From the NCBI GenBank assembly GCA_946482545.1, contig CAMLRX010000052.1:1-32277 (forward strand): DNA of 32,277 nt. The letters are read 5' to 3'. The notes beneath the pieces were generated by a model. The model was not told the origin of the DNA. It saw only the letters and a program-made list of their open reading frames with translations, and ran no database searches. Source of the DNA: an uncultured Flavihumibacter sp. (lineage in GTDB: Bacteria > Bacteroidota > Bacteroidia > Chitinophagales > Chitinophagaceae). This document shows, piece by piece, positions 15,217-24,232 of this stretch (the first letter of the stretch is position 1; each line of letters opens with the position of its first letter). The translations under genes and the position numbers were made by a program.

Positions 15217-15600
15217 TTACAACACCAGTTTTTGGAAAAGTGCTTCCAGTGTTGCCGCTGCATCTTCACAAAAGCCGGGGTGTACTTTGGAGCACTGTAC
15301 CACAGTACTTCTGGTGGCCGTGAGCCAGCGGAAACGGGCCGCCGCATCCAATGCGCCGATGGGGCCGCTACCGGGCAGTGCCAGACTTATTTCCCTGAAC
15401 GCGCTCAGGTGATGGCTGATCTCGTCGCAATCCACCGCGCCTGAAAAAGCGTGTATGCGTTCGTGGTTGATGTGAAACTTCGTTTCCAGGAAGCGCAGGC
15501 TTTTGCAATAGAGGATCACCCCCACGTTTACGAATTCCTCCCTTTCAACGCGTGGCACCACTCTTACTACGGCATATTCATATAAGTGCTTTCCTTGCAT
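15217..15600 (-). CDS. DUF3037 family protein
   Basis: A 127-aa cytoplasmic protein. It starts MQGKHLYEYAVVRVVPRVEREEFVNVGVILYC, the conserved opening of DUF3037, and later shows the family pattern LDAAARFRWLTATRSTVVQCSKVHPGFCED. The biochemical role is unknown. Its first 23 bases overlap the end of the HipA-like kinase gene, indicating translational coupling; the same two-gene pair occurs in many unrelated bacteria. The constant pairing suggests that the two proteins act together, possibly with DUF3037 as a partner or target of the kinase. Confidence 0.9.
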   Translation of the reverse strand: MQGKHLYEYAVVRVVPRVEREEFVNVGVILYCKSLRFLETKFHINHERIHAFSGAVDCDEISHHLSAFREISLALPGSGPIGALDAAARFRWLTATRSTVVQCSKVHPGFCEDAAATLEALFQKLVL

Positions 15601-16369
15601 GGAGGGCTTCGTTTACAAAGTTTCGGGAATGGAGCAGCCTGTTCTCCAGGAAACGGGCGTAAAGATTTTTTTGCGCTGCAACACTGCTTTCATGGTGCGT
15701 GAGCCATTCGTCGGGGATCAGTTCCGTGATGGCGCGGATATTTTCCGGCGTGAGCAGCTTTTTAAAGTCTTCATCCACGGCTTCTATATCGCTGGCATAG
15801 GGGAGCAGGACATGGTCTTTCACCTGCACAAAGGGTTTGGTACTTTGTTCTTCCCAGTTGGTCCAGGTATGGTGGAAATAAAGGGAGGCGCCGTGGTCTA
15901 TCAGCCATAGTTCCCGGTTCCATACCAGCATATTGGTGTTCCGGGGCGTACGGTCCACATTCATCAGGAAGGCGTCCATCCACACGATTTCGGATGCAGT
16001 GCGTGAAGGCAGCTTCGTTACATTGGGGTCGAAAGTGATTGCTCCGGAAAGATAGTGCAGCGCCAGGTTCAGGCCCACACTCGCTTTCAGGAGGTCCTGA
16101 ATTTCTTCGTCGGGCTCGGTTCTGCCAAAAGCTTCATCCAGTTGGGCGAAAACCAGTTCCGGAACGCGGAAGCCGAGCAGTCGGGCCATTTCACCGCCTA
16201 TCAGGTCGGCAATCAGCGCACGGGAACCCTGGCCTGCGCCCCTGAATTTCAGAACATACATAAAACCATCATCTGCTTCAGTAATGGCAGGCAGAGAGCC
16301 ACCTTCCCGTAACGGGGTGATGTAACGGGTCACGTTCACAGTTCTGAGTTGTGGAGAAAATAAAGGCAT
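15578..16369 (-). CDS. HipA-like protein kinase
   Basis: A 263-aa kinase-fold protein of the HipA group paired with DUF3037. The start is taken at 16369, where MPLFSPQLRTVNVTRYI begins; an upstream ATG at 16420 would add 17 hydrophobic residues that do not look conserved. Visible kinase features are FMYVLKFRGAGQGSRALI with the ATP-binding lysine K41, GGEMARLLGF with E60, the catalytic loop AFLMNVDRTPRNTNML with D139 and N144/N146, and the metal-binding LIDHG with D158. It is much shorter than canonical HipA (about 440 aa), lacks its N-terminal subdomain, and has no HipB-like HTH partner. It may phosphorylate a protein or small molecule; the target is unknown. Confidence 0.85.
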   Translation of the reverse strand: MPLFSPQLRTVNVTRYITPLREGGSLPAITEADDGFMYVLKFRGAGQGSRALIADLIGGEMARLLGFRVPELVFAQLDEAFGRTEPDEEIQDLLKASVGLNLALHYLSGAITFDPNVTKLPSRTASEIVWMDAFLMNVDRTPRNTNMLVWNRELWLIDHGASLYFHHTWTNWEEQSTKPFVQVKDHVLLPYASDIEAVDEDFKKLLTPENIRAITELIPDEWLTHHESSVAAQKNLYARFLENRLLHSRNFVNEALHARKALI

Positions 16370-16544
16370 AAAAGGTATTCCTGCTGCAAAGAAAAGGAAC
16401 TTTAGGCAGGAATACCGCAATCGGCGGAGAATGAAGGTTTTAGGTGAATTTTGAGGGATGTGTTAAAATAAATGTAAAAAAGACAATTATTTTAAATAAG
16501 TTTGTTTTAACGATTGAATCGGGAGCCAAAACTGGATTGCTAAT

Positions 16545-19500
16545 ATGAATATCACTTGCCATAAATACACTTCGGTGGTGTTGTGTTTGTTGATTTGGTG
16601 CGTACAGAACACAGCCCTGGCCCAGGCGCCGGTTTACAAAATTGGCATAGAACAGGGCCTTTCCAACAATTCGATACGGTGTATTTTCCAGGACCACAAC
16701 GGGTACATGTGGTTTGGCACGTATGATGGCCTGAACCGCTATGATGGCTATGATTTTAAAGTGTTCCGGAACAGGCCGGGAGACTCCCTTTCACTCTCGC
16801 ACAATTTCATTTACAGTATTGCAGAAGATAAAACCAATCGTTTGTGGATCGGAACGGGGCAGGGGATCGGTATATATGACCCGCTGACTGATGTTTTTAC
16901 GCCTGCACGTGTTGTTGATCCTTCAGATGGCAAAAAGAAACGCATCATCACCAGCGTGAACATGGTGGCGACCGATAAAACAGGGAATGTTTACATTGGC
17001 TCAAACGGGCTGGGTTTTATGGTGCAGCAAGCCGGTGCGGATGCTGCAAGGGTGGTGCCCATCAAGGTAAATGGTACGGAAACGTATTTTTATAATTCTT
17101 TCGATATAGAAGTAGACCACGCTCAGCGCGTTTGGGTATTGAATGATATCGGGTTGTGCAGGTATGATTCCAGACAGAGAAAATTATTGCTGGAGCACCC
17201 GCCCATTCCCCTTGTCAGAAGTATGGCGGTGGATGCGCAGGGAGAGCTATGGCTTGCGTCGGATCAGGGTGTTTTTCGTTTCGATCCTGCTTCAAAAAAA
17301 CTTTTCCGCGACAACAGGAGCAACGGCATTACCGGGATGATCACCAGCATTGCTTTTGATGGGCGCAAAAACCTGTGGATACCTTCGGAAGGTGGCGGTG
17401 TAACGGTTTTCAGGGGCGATGGCCAGGGCAGGGATGAATTGAAATACGGAGAAGGGAAATACATGCTCAACAGTGAATCCGTATTCAGCGTGTATGAGGA
17501 CCGCGAAGGGAGAATATGGATGGGAAGTCTGAAAGGCGGCCTGAACGTAATGGATCCTTTCAAGGCAAGGTTTCGTTCCGTAGACCTCAAACCCACGGGC
17601 AGCAAGGAAGTGCCCGCAAACAATTTCACTTCTTCGTTCTGCGAAGACTCGGAAGGGAATATCTGGATCGGATCGGAAGGGGGCGGCATCACCAAATGGA
17701 ACCGGCAATCGGATGCTGTGGCCCACTACAGGCACCGTCCGGGAGACGCTTCCTCCCTCAGCAACAACCAGGTGACCAATATTTATGAGGACAGTCGTGG
17801 TGAAATATGGGTGGCTACTTTCGGCGGTGGCGTGAACCGCTTCAAAAAAAACAGCGGTACATTTGAACATTACACCTGCTTCAACAACGGGGAAAATATT
17901 TTAAATCCCAATGCCTGGCAATTCCTCGAAGACCGCGACCATGTATTGTGGGTATCCACCTTCAGCGCGGGGAAGCTCTATCGTTATTACCCGGAGAAAA
18001 ATAGTTTTCAGCCCTTCGACCAGCAATTAAATGATCTTTTCTCCCTGTACGAAGACAGGGCCGGTACCCTATGGGCTGGCGATTGTTATTACCTGGTGCA
18101 GATCGATAAGAAAAACCACCAGCACCAATATGTGGACATTGGCAAACCCGTAAGGGCATTGCATGAAGATAAAAAAGGCCGTTTCTGGATCGGGACGGAA
18201 GGCGCGGGATTGCTGCAGTACGACAGAAAAACAGGCAAGGTACTAAAGCGTTGGAGCGATGAAGATGGTTTGAGCAACAACGCCATTCTGAGGATACTGG
18301 AAGATGAAAAGGGGATGTTGTGGCTCACCACTTTCAACGGACTCACAAAATTCGATCCTGCAACGAACACTTTTACCCGTTTTTTTGCTTCAGATGGGCT
18401 GCAAAGCAACCAGTTCCTGCACAATGCGGCGCTCCGGTTAAAATCTGGAGAATTACTGGTGGGGGGCATTGGCGGTGCGAATATTTTCTTTCCGTCCTCC
18501 ATCGTGCCGCGTTCATACATGCCACCGTTGTCGCTCACGGCATTGAGCATCAATAACCTTCCGCTCCGCGAAGGGAACAGGTATGTGAAGAAGGAAGAGA
18601 ACGAGCCGGTTGCGCTGGAAGTGCCTTACGACGATGCGTCAGTAACGGTAAGTTTTGCGGCATTGGAATTTTCCGCGCCGGAAAAAGTAAGCTATTCCTA
18701 CTTCCTCGAAGGCTGGGATAAAAACTGGCACGAGGCAGGCAAACAGCGGCAGGTAAGCTATCCAAGACTGCGGGAAGGTAATTATGTGCTGCACATCAGG
18801 TCCACCAATGCCGATGGCGTTTGGAATCCGGGACAAATTCGGTTACCCATTACCGTATTACCACCCTGGTACCGCACCTGGTGGGCTTATGCGCTATATC
18901 TTATACTTGCAGCCATCGGTTTTTATGTATTGCTCCGCTACAGGGCAAGGCAGCAGGAACTCGCTTACGAAATGCGTTTGGTGAAACTGAACGCAGATAA
19001 GGAACGTGCCGAGCATGAAATGGAAAAAGTGAAAAGCAACCAGGAAAAAGAGCTCAACGAAAGACGCATGGCTTTCCTGACCAATATTTCGCACGAATTC
19101 CGTACCCCACTTACCTTAATCATCAACCCGCTGAAAGATATGATCCGCAGGAAGCGCGCCGAAGAAGAAGCGCCTGCCGATGAATTGCAGATTGTGTACA
19201 GGAACGCGCGCCGCTTGCTGAGCCTGGTGGATCAATTGCTGCTTTTCCGCAAATCGGATGGCGGCGAAGAACACCTCAAAGTAAGTGAGTTGAATTTCCG
19301 GGAATTGTGCGAAGAAGTTTACCAGGCCTTTACTCAGCAGGCCAGGCTGCAGCAGATTGAGCTGGTATTTAACAGTGCCGGATCGGATATTACTTTGTTT
19401 GGCGACAGGGGGAAACTGGAGATCATCCTGTACAACATGTTGTCCAATGCTGTGAAATATACGCCTGCCGGCGGAAAGATTACGGTTGATCTGGCGGCAG

Positions 19501-20675
19501 AAAATGAGCAGGTAATCCTGAAAGTAGCGGATACCGGCGCCGGGATTCCAGCCCATGTCGGCAACAAATTGTTCGAACGCTTTTACCAGGTGGAGCAACC
19601 GGGCGTTGCTAAACCCGGCTTTGGCATCGGGCTTTACCTTGTGAAGCAATTTGTGGACGAACTGAAAGCCACCATAGAATATGAAAGCAAGGAAGGAGCA
19701 GGTACAGAATTCACCATAACTTTCCGCAAAGGAAGTGCACATTTACAGGATGCTGTTGTGGAAGAAAAACCGGCTGTGGGCAACAGTTTGCTCAACGAAC
19801 TGGTGGAAGATGAACTTTGTGTGGCGGAAGAAACCAGGTTGGAAGCCAAGCAGGAAGCCATTATCGGCGAAGAGCCCGGGTTGCTGGTAGTGGATGATGA
19901 CCCGCAGATGAGGCAGTACATTGCAGGAATGTTCACGGGCTTTACCGTGTATACCGCCGAAAATGCGGAAGAAGGGCTTAAACTGGCGAGACGCCATCTT
20001 CCTGATATGGTGCTCTGCGATGTGAACATGCCGGGCATGAATGGCGTGGAACTTTGCGGGATATTAAAAAAAGATCCCGCACTCAATTTTATACCTGTGA
20101 TACTGCTCACCGGCAGTGCCTCCCAGGAGATGAAACTGAAAGCCGTGGAAACCGGGGCCGACGATTACCTGACCAAACCTTTCGATAAAGAATTACTGCT
20201 CGCAAGGGTTCAGTCTTTATTGAAGAACAGGTCCAATCTCCAGCACTATTTCTACAATGAAGTCACCCTCCAGGATAATCCGCTGAAAATACCTGCGGAG
20301 TACAAGGAGTTCCTCGAAAAATGTATGGCCATCGTGGAGAAACACATTGATGACGAACAATTCAATGTAAAACTGTTCGCTTCGGAACTGGGCATGAGCC
20401 ATTCCGCCCTGTATAAAAAAGTGAAGTCCATTTCCGGACAGTCGGTAAATGCGTTCATTCGTTTTATCCGGCTCAGAAAAGCCGCTGAAATATTGATTCA
20501 TACCCCCTCGAATGTGAACGAAGCAGCTTTCCAGGTGGGCATTAGCAGCATCAAATATTTCAGGGAGCAGTTCACCAGGCAGTTCGGGGTTACGCCATCA
20601 GAGTACATACGAAAGTACAGGAAAGCTTTTGGCCGGTCCTACCATCTTACGGACACCACACACAAACGCAAATAA
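16545..20675 (+). CDS. hybrid two-component system sensor-regulator (HTCS) of the PUL
   Basis: A single-chain sensor kinase and transcription factor of 1376 aa. A signal peptide (ending ALAQ, about residue 27) is followed by about 14 Reg_prop beta-propeller repeats (30-680), with motifs such as NGYMWFGTYDGLNRYDG and EGNIWIGSEGGGI, and a Y_Y_Y domain (about 695-765) in the periplasm. One membrane helix follows at about 779-799. The cytoplasmic part holds a HisKA domain with phospho-accepting H850 in NISHEFRTPLTLI, a HATPase domain (N box SNAVKYTPAGG, G box GFGIGLYLV), a receiver domain (about 1112-1225, phosphorylated D1159 in LCDVNMPG, DDD at its start), and an AraC-type HTH (about 1270-1365). 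It should detect an oligosaccharide and activate the SusC operon directly downstream. Confidence 0.96.
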   Translation: MNITCHKYTSVVLCLLIWCVQNTALAQAPVYKIGIEQGLSNNSIRCIFQDHNGYMWFGTYDGLNRYDGYDFKVFRNRPGDSLSLSHNFIYSIAEDKTNRLWIGTGQGIGIYDPLTDVFTPARVVDPSDGKKKRIITSVNMVATDKTGNVYIGSNGLGFMVQQAGADAARVVPIKVNGTETYFYNSFDIEVDHAQRVWVLNDIGLCRYDSRQRKLLLEHPPIPLVRSMAVDAQGELWLASDQGVFRFDPASKKLFRDNRSNGITGMITSIAFDGRKNLWIPSEGGGVTVFRGDGQGRDELKYGEGKYMLNSESVFSVYEDREGRIWMGSLKGGLNVMDPFKARFRSVDLKPTGSKEVPANNFTSSFCEDSEGNIWIGSEGGGITKWNRQSDAVAHYRHRPGDASSLSNNQVTNIYEDSRGEIWVATFGGGVNRFKKNSGTFEHYTCFNNGENILNPNAWQFLEDRDHVLWVSTFSAGKLYRYYPEKNSFQPFDQQLNDLFSLYEDRAGTLWAGDCYYLVQIDKKNHQHQYVDIGKPVRALHEDKKGRFWIGTEGAGLLQYDRKTGKVLKRWSDEDGLSNNAILRILEDEKGMLWLTTFNGLTKFDPATNTFTRFFASDGLQSNQFLHNAALRLKSGELLVGGIGGANIFFPSSIVPRSYMPPLSLTALSINNLPLREGNRYVKKEENEPVALEVPYDDASVTVSFAALEFSAPEKVSYSYFLEGWDKNWHEAGKQRQVSYPRLREGNYVLHIRSTNADGVWNPGQIRLPITVLPPWYRTWWAYALYLILAAIGFYVLLRYRARQQELAYEMRLVKLNADKERAEHEMEKVKSNQEKELNERRMAFLTNISHEFRTPLTLIINPLKDMIRRKRAEEEAPADELQIVYRNARRLLSLVDQLLLFRKSDGGEEHLKVSELNFRELCEEVYQAFTQQARLQQIELVFNSAGSDITLFGDRGKLEIILYNMLSNAVKYTPAGGKITVDLAAENEQVILKVADTGAGIPAHVGNKLFERFYQVEQPGVAKPGFGIGLYLVKQFVDELKATIEYESKEGAGTEFTITFRKGSAHLQDAVVEEKPAVGNSLLNELVEDELCVAEETRLEAKQEAIIGEEPGLLVVDDDPQMRQYIAGMFTGFTVYTAENAEEGLKLARRHLPDMVLCDVNMPGMNGVELCGILKKDPALNFIPVILLTGSASQEMKLKAVETGADDYLTKPFDKELLLARVQSLLKNRSNLQHYFYNEVTLQDNPLKIPAEYKEFLEKCMAIVEKHIDDEQFNVKLFASELGMSHSALYKKVKSISGQSVNAFIRFIRLRKAAEILIHTPSNVNEAAFQVGISSIKYFREQFTRQFGVTPSEYIRKYRKAFGRSYHLTDTTHKRK

Positions 20676-21019
20676 TCAGCTTCAACAGGGGGAAATACGA
20701 AATTGTACCCTCAATTGGGAGAAAATGAGGGTTAAAATAGGTGCAGTTGCTGTTAATATTGCACAAGCACCCAAGTAACGAAACCAAAATTGCCATATAA
20801 AATGAGAAAGTTCCGGGCTTTTCCCCAGGCTCCCCCATGCAGGGACAAACCATCCTTTTTACCATTATTCCAGAAATTTTCACTCCGGTACCGTTCTGCC
20901 TCCGGTTCTTAAAGCGGCGGTAATATTATCCGGATCAAGGTTGTGCATGCGTGGCTTCCCCGCATATCGGGTTTGCTATTTACTGTACCTCCCATTCATC
21001 AATCACAACAAACAATTAC
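20676..21019. other. 344-bp regulatory region of the SusC operon
   Basis: No gene is visible between the HTCS stop and the SusC ATG. The region contains an inverted repeat, ACCCTCA (20707-20713) and TGAGGGT (20726-20732). TAATATTG around 20753-20760 resembles a -7 element imperfectly. The frame preceding the SusC ATG is open from 20951 but its sequence is not signal-like, so it is taken as untranslated leader. Confidence 0.5.
20707..20732. promoter_or_regulatory. candidate HTCS binding site
   Basis: Perfect 7-bp arms ACCCTCA/TGAGGGT are separated by 12 bp, so their centres lie 19 bp apart, about two helical turns on one face of the DNA. It is the clearest dyad upstream of the SusC operon and is close to the HTCS gene, as expected for an AraC-type dimer target. 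Confidence 0.45.
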
Positions 21020-24000
21020 ATGAGTTTCAGGAAAAATAGTCGCTTTTGGGTGATGTGGATACTGCTCTTTGCGTTTCACAGCGCTGTTGCCCAGCAGCAG
21101 GTGACCGTTCAGGGAACGGTGGCCGACAGTGTTGGCGGATTGCCCAATGTGAGCATCGCCGTTTCAGGTAAAACACAAAAATTCGTGACCGATGAACTCG
21201 GTCGTTTCAAAGCTACCGTATCTTCTGATGCGATTCTTGAATTTACCTTCACAGGATACCAGAAAGAAGTGGTGGCCCTTTCGGGAAAGAACATTGCCAA
21301 CGGGGTGATAGAACTGACCGTAAGAATGCTCCCGCTGAACAGCGACCTCGGAGAAGTGACCGTAATCGGCTTCGGGGGCACGCAGAAAAAGTCGAGCCTG
21401 GTAAGTTCCATTACTACAGTAAGCGTGAAAGACCTTACGGGGCCCACCGGAAACCTCACCAACCAACTCGCGGGCCGCGTAGCGGGTATGATCTCCTTCC
21501 AGCAAAGTGGTGAACCGGGAAGGGGAACCGATAACTCCGCGTTCTACATCAGGGGACTTTCCACGTTTGGAACAGGTAAGCAGGATCCCCTTATTCTGAT
21601 TGACGGAGTTGAATCTTCTCCTACCGACCTGGCGAGGATTCAGCCCGACGATATCTCAGATTTCTCCGTATTGAAAGATGCTGCCGCGGCTTCGGTATAT
21701 GGTGCGCGCGGCGCGAACGGCGTTATCCTTGTTAATACGAAAACCGGTAAGGAAGGTGTGGCCAAATTCTTCCTGAGAAGTGAAACCAGGATGTCTTCCA
21801 ATACGAAGAATTTCGATATGGCGGATAATATTACCTATATGAGATTGGCGAATGAAGCCGCACTCACCCGGTCCCCAAACGCTATCCTGCCGTATTCTCC
21901 CAACAAGATCAACCACACCATTGATGGAGATGATCCTTTTCTTTACCCCAGCAACAACTGGATTGATCAGCTCATCAGGAAAAATACCATCAACCAGAAC
22001 AACTACCTGAGTGTGAATGGCGGAACGCCGCGCGCCAAGTACCATGTGGCCGCTTCGTATGGCCGTGATAACGGGGTGCTGAAGGTGGATCCGATCAACG
22101 ATTTCAACAACAACATCAAATTGTCCAAATATTCACTCCGTTCCACGGTTACCCTGAACCTCAGGGAAGGGACTGAACTGGTGGTGCGTTTATATGGTCA
22201 GTTTGATGACTACAGCGGACCAATTGGTGGCGGTGCTGCTATTTTCGACTATGCCCGTCGTTCCAATCCCGTAATGTTCCCGGCCCTGTATCCCAGGGAG
22301 AAAAGGCCTTATGTGGACCACCCGCTTTTCGGGTCAGCACTCACACAGGCCAACGGACAACTTACCTCCACCCTTTATGTTAACCCATACGCCGAAATGG
22401 TGCGGGGCTATAGTGTGTATAAGACTTCCAACGTGCAACCTCAGTTGGAACTGAAGCAGGACCTCGACTTCCTTACCAAAGGACTGACTTTCCGTACCAT
22501 GGGCTACCTCAGAAGGTATTCTTATTTTGATGTGAACAGGTCTTATAACCCTTTCTATTATAATAGTGTGGTAGGAGAAGATGGGAAATCTTATGATATC
22601 ATGGTGTTGAATGATGGTTCGGCCACTTCAGTGGGAACAACCGGTACAGAATACCTGGGCTATGGTGAAGGGGGAAAAGTGGTGGATTCAAGACTTTGGC
22701 TGGAAGGAACACTCACCTACAACAGGCTTTTCGCGGAGAAGCACCGCATTGGTGGTTCATTGATTTATTACATGTCGAGTTATGAAACAGGTAATTCAGG
22801 AACCGTGGCCTCCTCCTTGCCCAGCAGGAACAGTGGATTGTCTGGAAGAATGACCTATGGCTTCGATGACCGTTACCTTGCCGAGTTTAACTTTGGGTAC
22901 AACGGCTCTGAAAGGTTTGATGCGCGCAACCGTTTTGGTTTCTTCCCTTCAGGAGGTATTGGTTACAAAATTTCCAATGAAAGATTCTTTGATGGCCTTT
23001 CGCACGTAATCACCGACCTGAAGTTCAGGGCTACCTACGGCGTAGTGGGTAACGACCAGATCGGTAACGTAAACGACCGTTTCTTCTACCTGTCTAATGT
23101 GAACCTGAACGATGGCGGCTTTGGCGCCTCCTTCGGCAGGAACGATGGTACCGCTACTTATTACCGTCCCGGTGTTTCTATTTCCCGCTATGCAAATGCC
23201 GGTATTACCTGGGAGAAATCCAGGCAACTGAACCTGGGTATGGACCTGAAATTGTTCAATTCCCTGGACGTTATTGTGGATGTATTCAAGCAAAAACGTT
23301 CCCAGATATTGCTGCCGAAAACTTATGTGGAATCCGCACTGGGATTGATGGCTGTGCCTTATGCCAACTATGGTAAATCTGAAACCCAGGGCGTGGATCT
23401 TTCTGCCAGCTACCAGAAATCCTTCAGCAAAAACTTCCATGGAAACCTGAGGGGAACCTTCACTTATGCTACCAGCAAACGTGTAACGGTGGATGAATTA
23501 TTGTACGATGAAAGCCTGGCCCACCTGCGCACTGCCGGCTCCTCTATTTCGCAGGCATGGGGCTACATCGCCGAGCGTTTGTTTATCGACGAAAAAGAAG
23601 TGGCCAACTCGCCCACACAGTTCAATGACCCGGGACTGATGGCCGGGGACATCAAATACCGTGACATCAACGGCGACGGCGTGATCACTTCCGACGACCG
23701 TGTGGCCATCGGCTATCCACAACAACCGGAAATTATCTATGGCTTCGGCGCTTCCATGAGCTATAAGAAGCTCGACTTCAGCTTCTACTTCCAGGGTTCC
23801 GCCCGTTCTTCGTTCTTCATCAATCCGGCGGCCATTCAGCCTTTTTTCCAGGAAGGTGGTTTCCAGAACGGTTTGCTGAACGTAATAGCCAACGACTATT
23901 GGAGCGAAGAGAACAGGGATATATACGCCTTCTGGCCACGCCTTAGTACCTGGAGGGTAGGCCCAAACAACCAGACCTCTACCTGGTGGATGCGCAATGG

Positions 24001-24208
24001 TGATTTCCTCAGACTGAAGAGTGTGGACCTTGGTTACACTTTCGGTAAAATTCCCTCGGTGGGCATATCAGGTGTAAGAGCGTATTTGTCTGCCACCAAC
24101 CTCTTTATCCTCAGTGATTTCAAATTGTGGGACGTTGAAATGGGAGGTAACGGTTTGGGGTACCCGATTCAGTCGGTGTACAGTCTTGGTCTGGAAGTGA
24201 ATTTTTAA
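21020..24208 (+). CDS. SusC/RagA-type TonB-dependent outer-membrane transporter
   Basis: Imports oligosaccharides across the outer membrane using TonB energy, with SusD as lid. The ATG at 21020 gives 1062 aa and a clean signal peptide ending HSAVAQ. A carboxypeptidase-regulatory-like domain follows (VTVQGTVADSVGGLPNVSIAV to VRMLPL, about 26-105). The SusC-type stretch GEVTVIGFGGTQKKSSLVSSITTV leads into the plug (about 120-235), with FYIRGLSTFG, PLILIDGVE and the signature VLKDAAAASVYGARGANGVILV. The beta-barrel occupies the rest and ends in SLGLEVNF with the terminal Phe. There is no STN domain, so it is not coupled to a FecI/FecR sigma system, consistent with HTCS control. It is 24 bp ahead of SusD in one operon. 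Confidence 0.96.
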   Translation: MSFRKNSRFWVMWILLFAFHSAVAQQQVTVQGTVADSVGGLPNVSIAVSGKTQKFVTDELGRFKATVSSDAILEFTFTGYQKEVVALSGKNIANGVIELTVRMLPLNSDLGEVTVIGFGGTQKKSSLVSSITTVSVKDLTGPTGNLTNQLAGRVAGMISFQQSGEPGRGTDNSAFYIRGLSTFGTGKQDPLILIDGVESSPTDLARIQPDDISDFSVLKDAAAASVYGARGANGVILVNTKTGKEGVAKFFLRSETRMSSNTKNFDMADNITYMRLANEAALTRSPNAILPYSPNKINHTIDGDDPFLYPSNNWIDQLIRKNTINQNNYLSVNGGTPRAKYHVAASYGRDNGVLKVDPINDFNNNIKLSKYSLRSTVTLNLREGTELVVRLYGQFDDYSGPIGGGAAIFDYARRSNPVMFPALYPREKRPYVDHPLFGSALTQANGQLTSTLYVNPYAEMVRGYSVYKTSNVQPQLELKQDLDFLTKGLTFRTMGYLRRYSYFDVNRSYNPFYYNSVVGEDGKSYDIMVLNDGSATSVGTTGTEYLGYGEGGKVVDSRLWLEGTLTYNRLFAEKHRIGGSLIYYMSSYETGNSGTVASSLPSRNSGLSGRMTYGFDDRYLAEFNFGYNGSERFDARNRFGFFPSGGIGYKISNERFFDGLSHVITDLKFRATYGVVGNDQIGNVNDRFFYLSNVNLNDGGFGASFGRNDGTATYYRPGVSISRYANAGITWEKSRQLNLGMDLKLFNSLDVIVDVFKQKRSQILLPKTYVESALGLMAVPYANYGKSETQGVDLSASYQKSFSKNFHGNLRGTFTYATSKRVTVDELLYDESLAHLRTAGSSISQAWGYIAERLFIDEKEVANSPTQFNDPGLMAGDIKYRDINGDGVITSDDRVAIGYPQQPEIIYGFGASMSYKKLDFSFYFQGSARSSFFINPAAIQPFFQEGGFQNGLLNVIANDYWSEENRDIYAFWPRLSTWRVGPNNQTSTWWMRNGDFLRLKSVDLGYTFGKIPSVGISGVRAYLSATNLFILSDFKLWDVEMGGNGLGYPIQSVYSLGLEVNF

Positions 24209-24232
24209 CCTGAAGGAAAAACTGAACAAATT

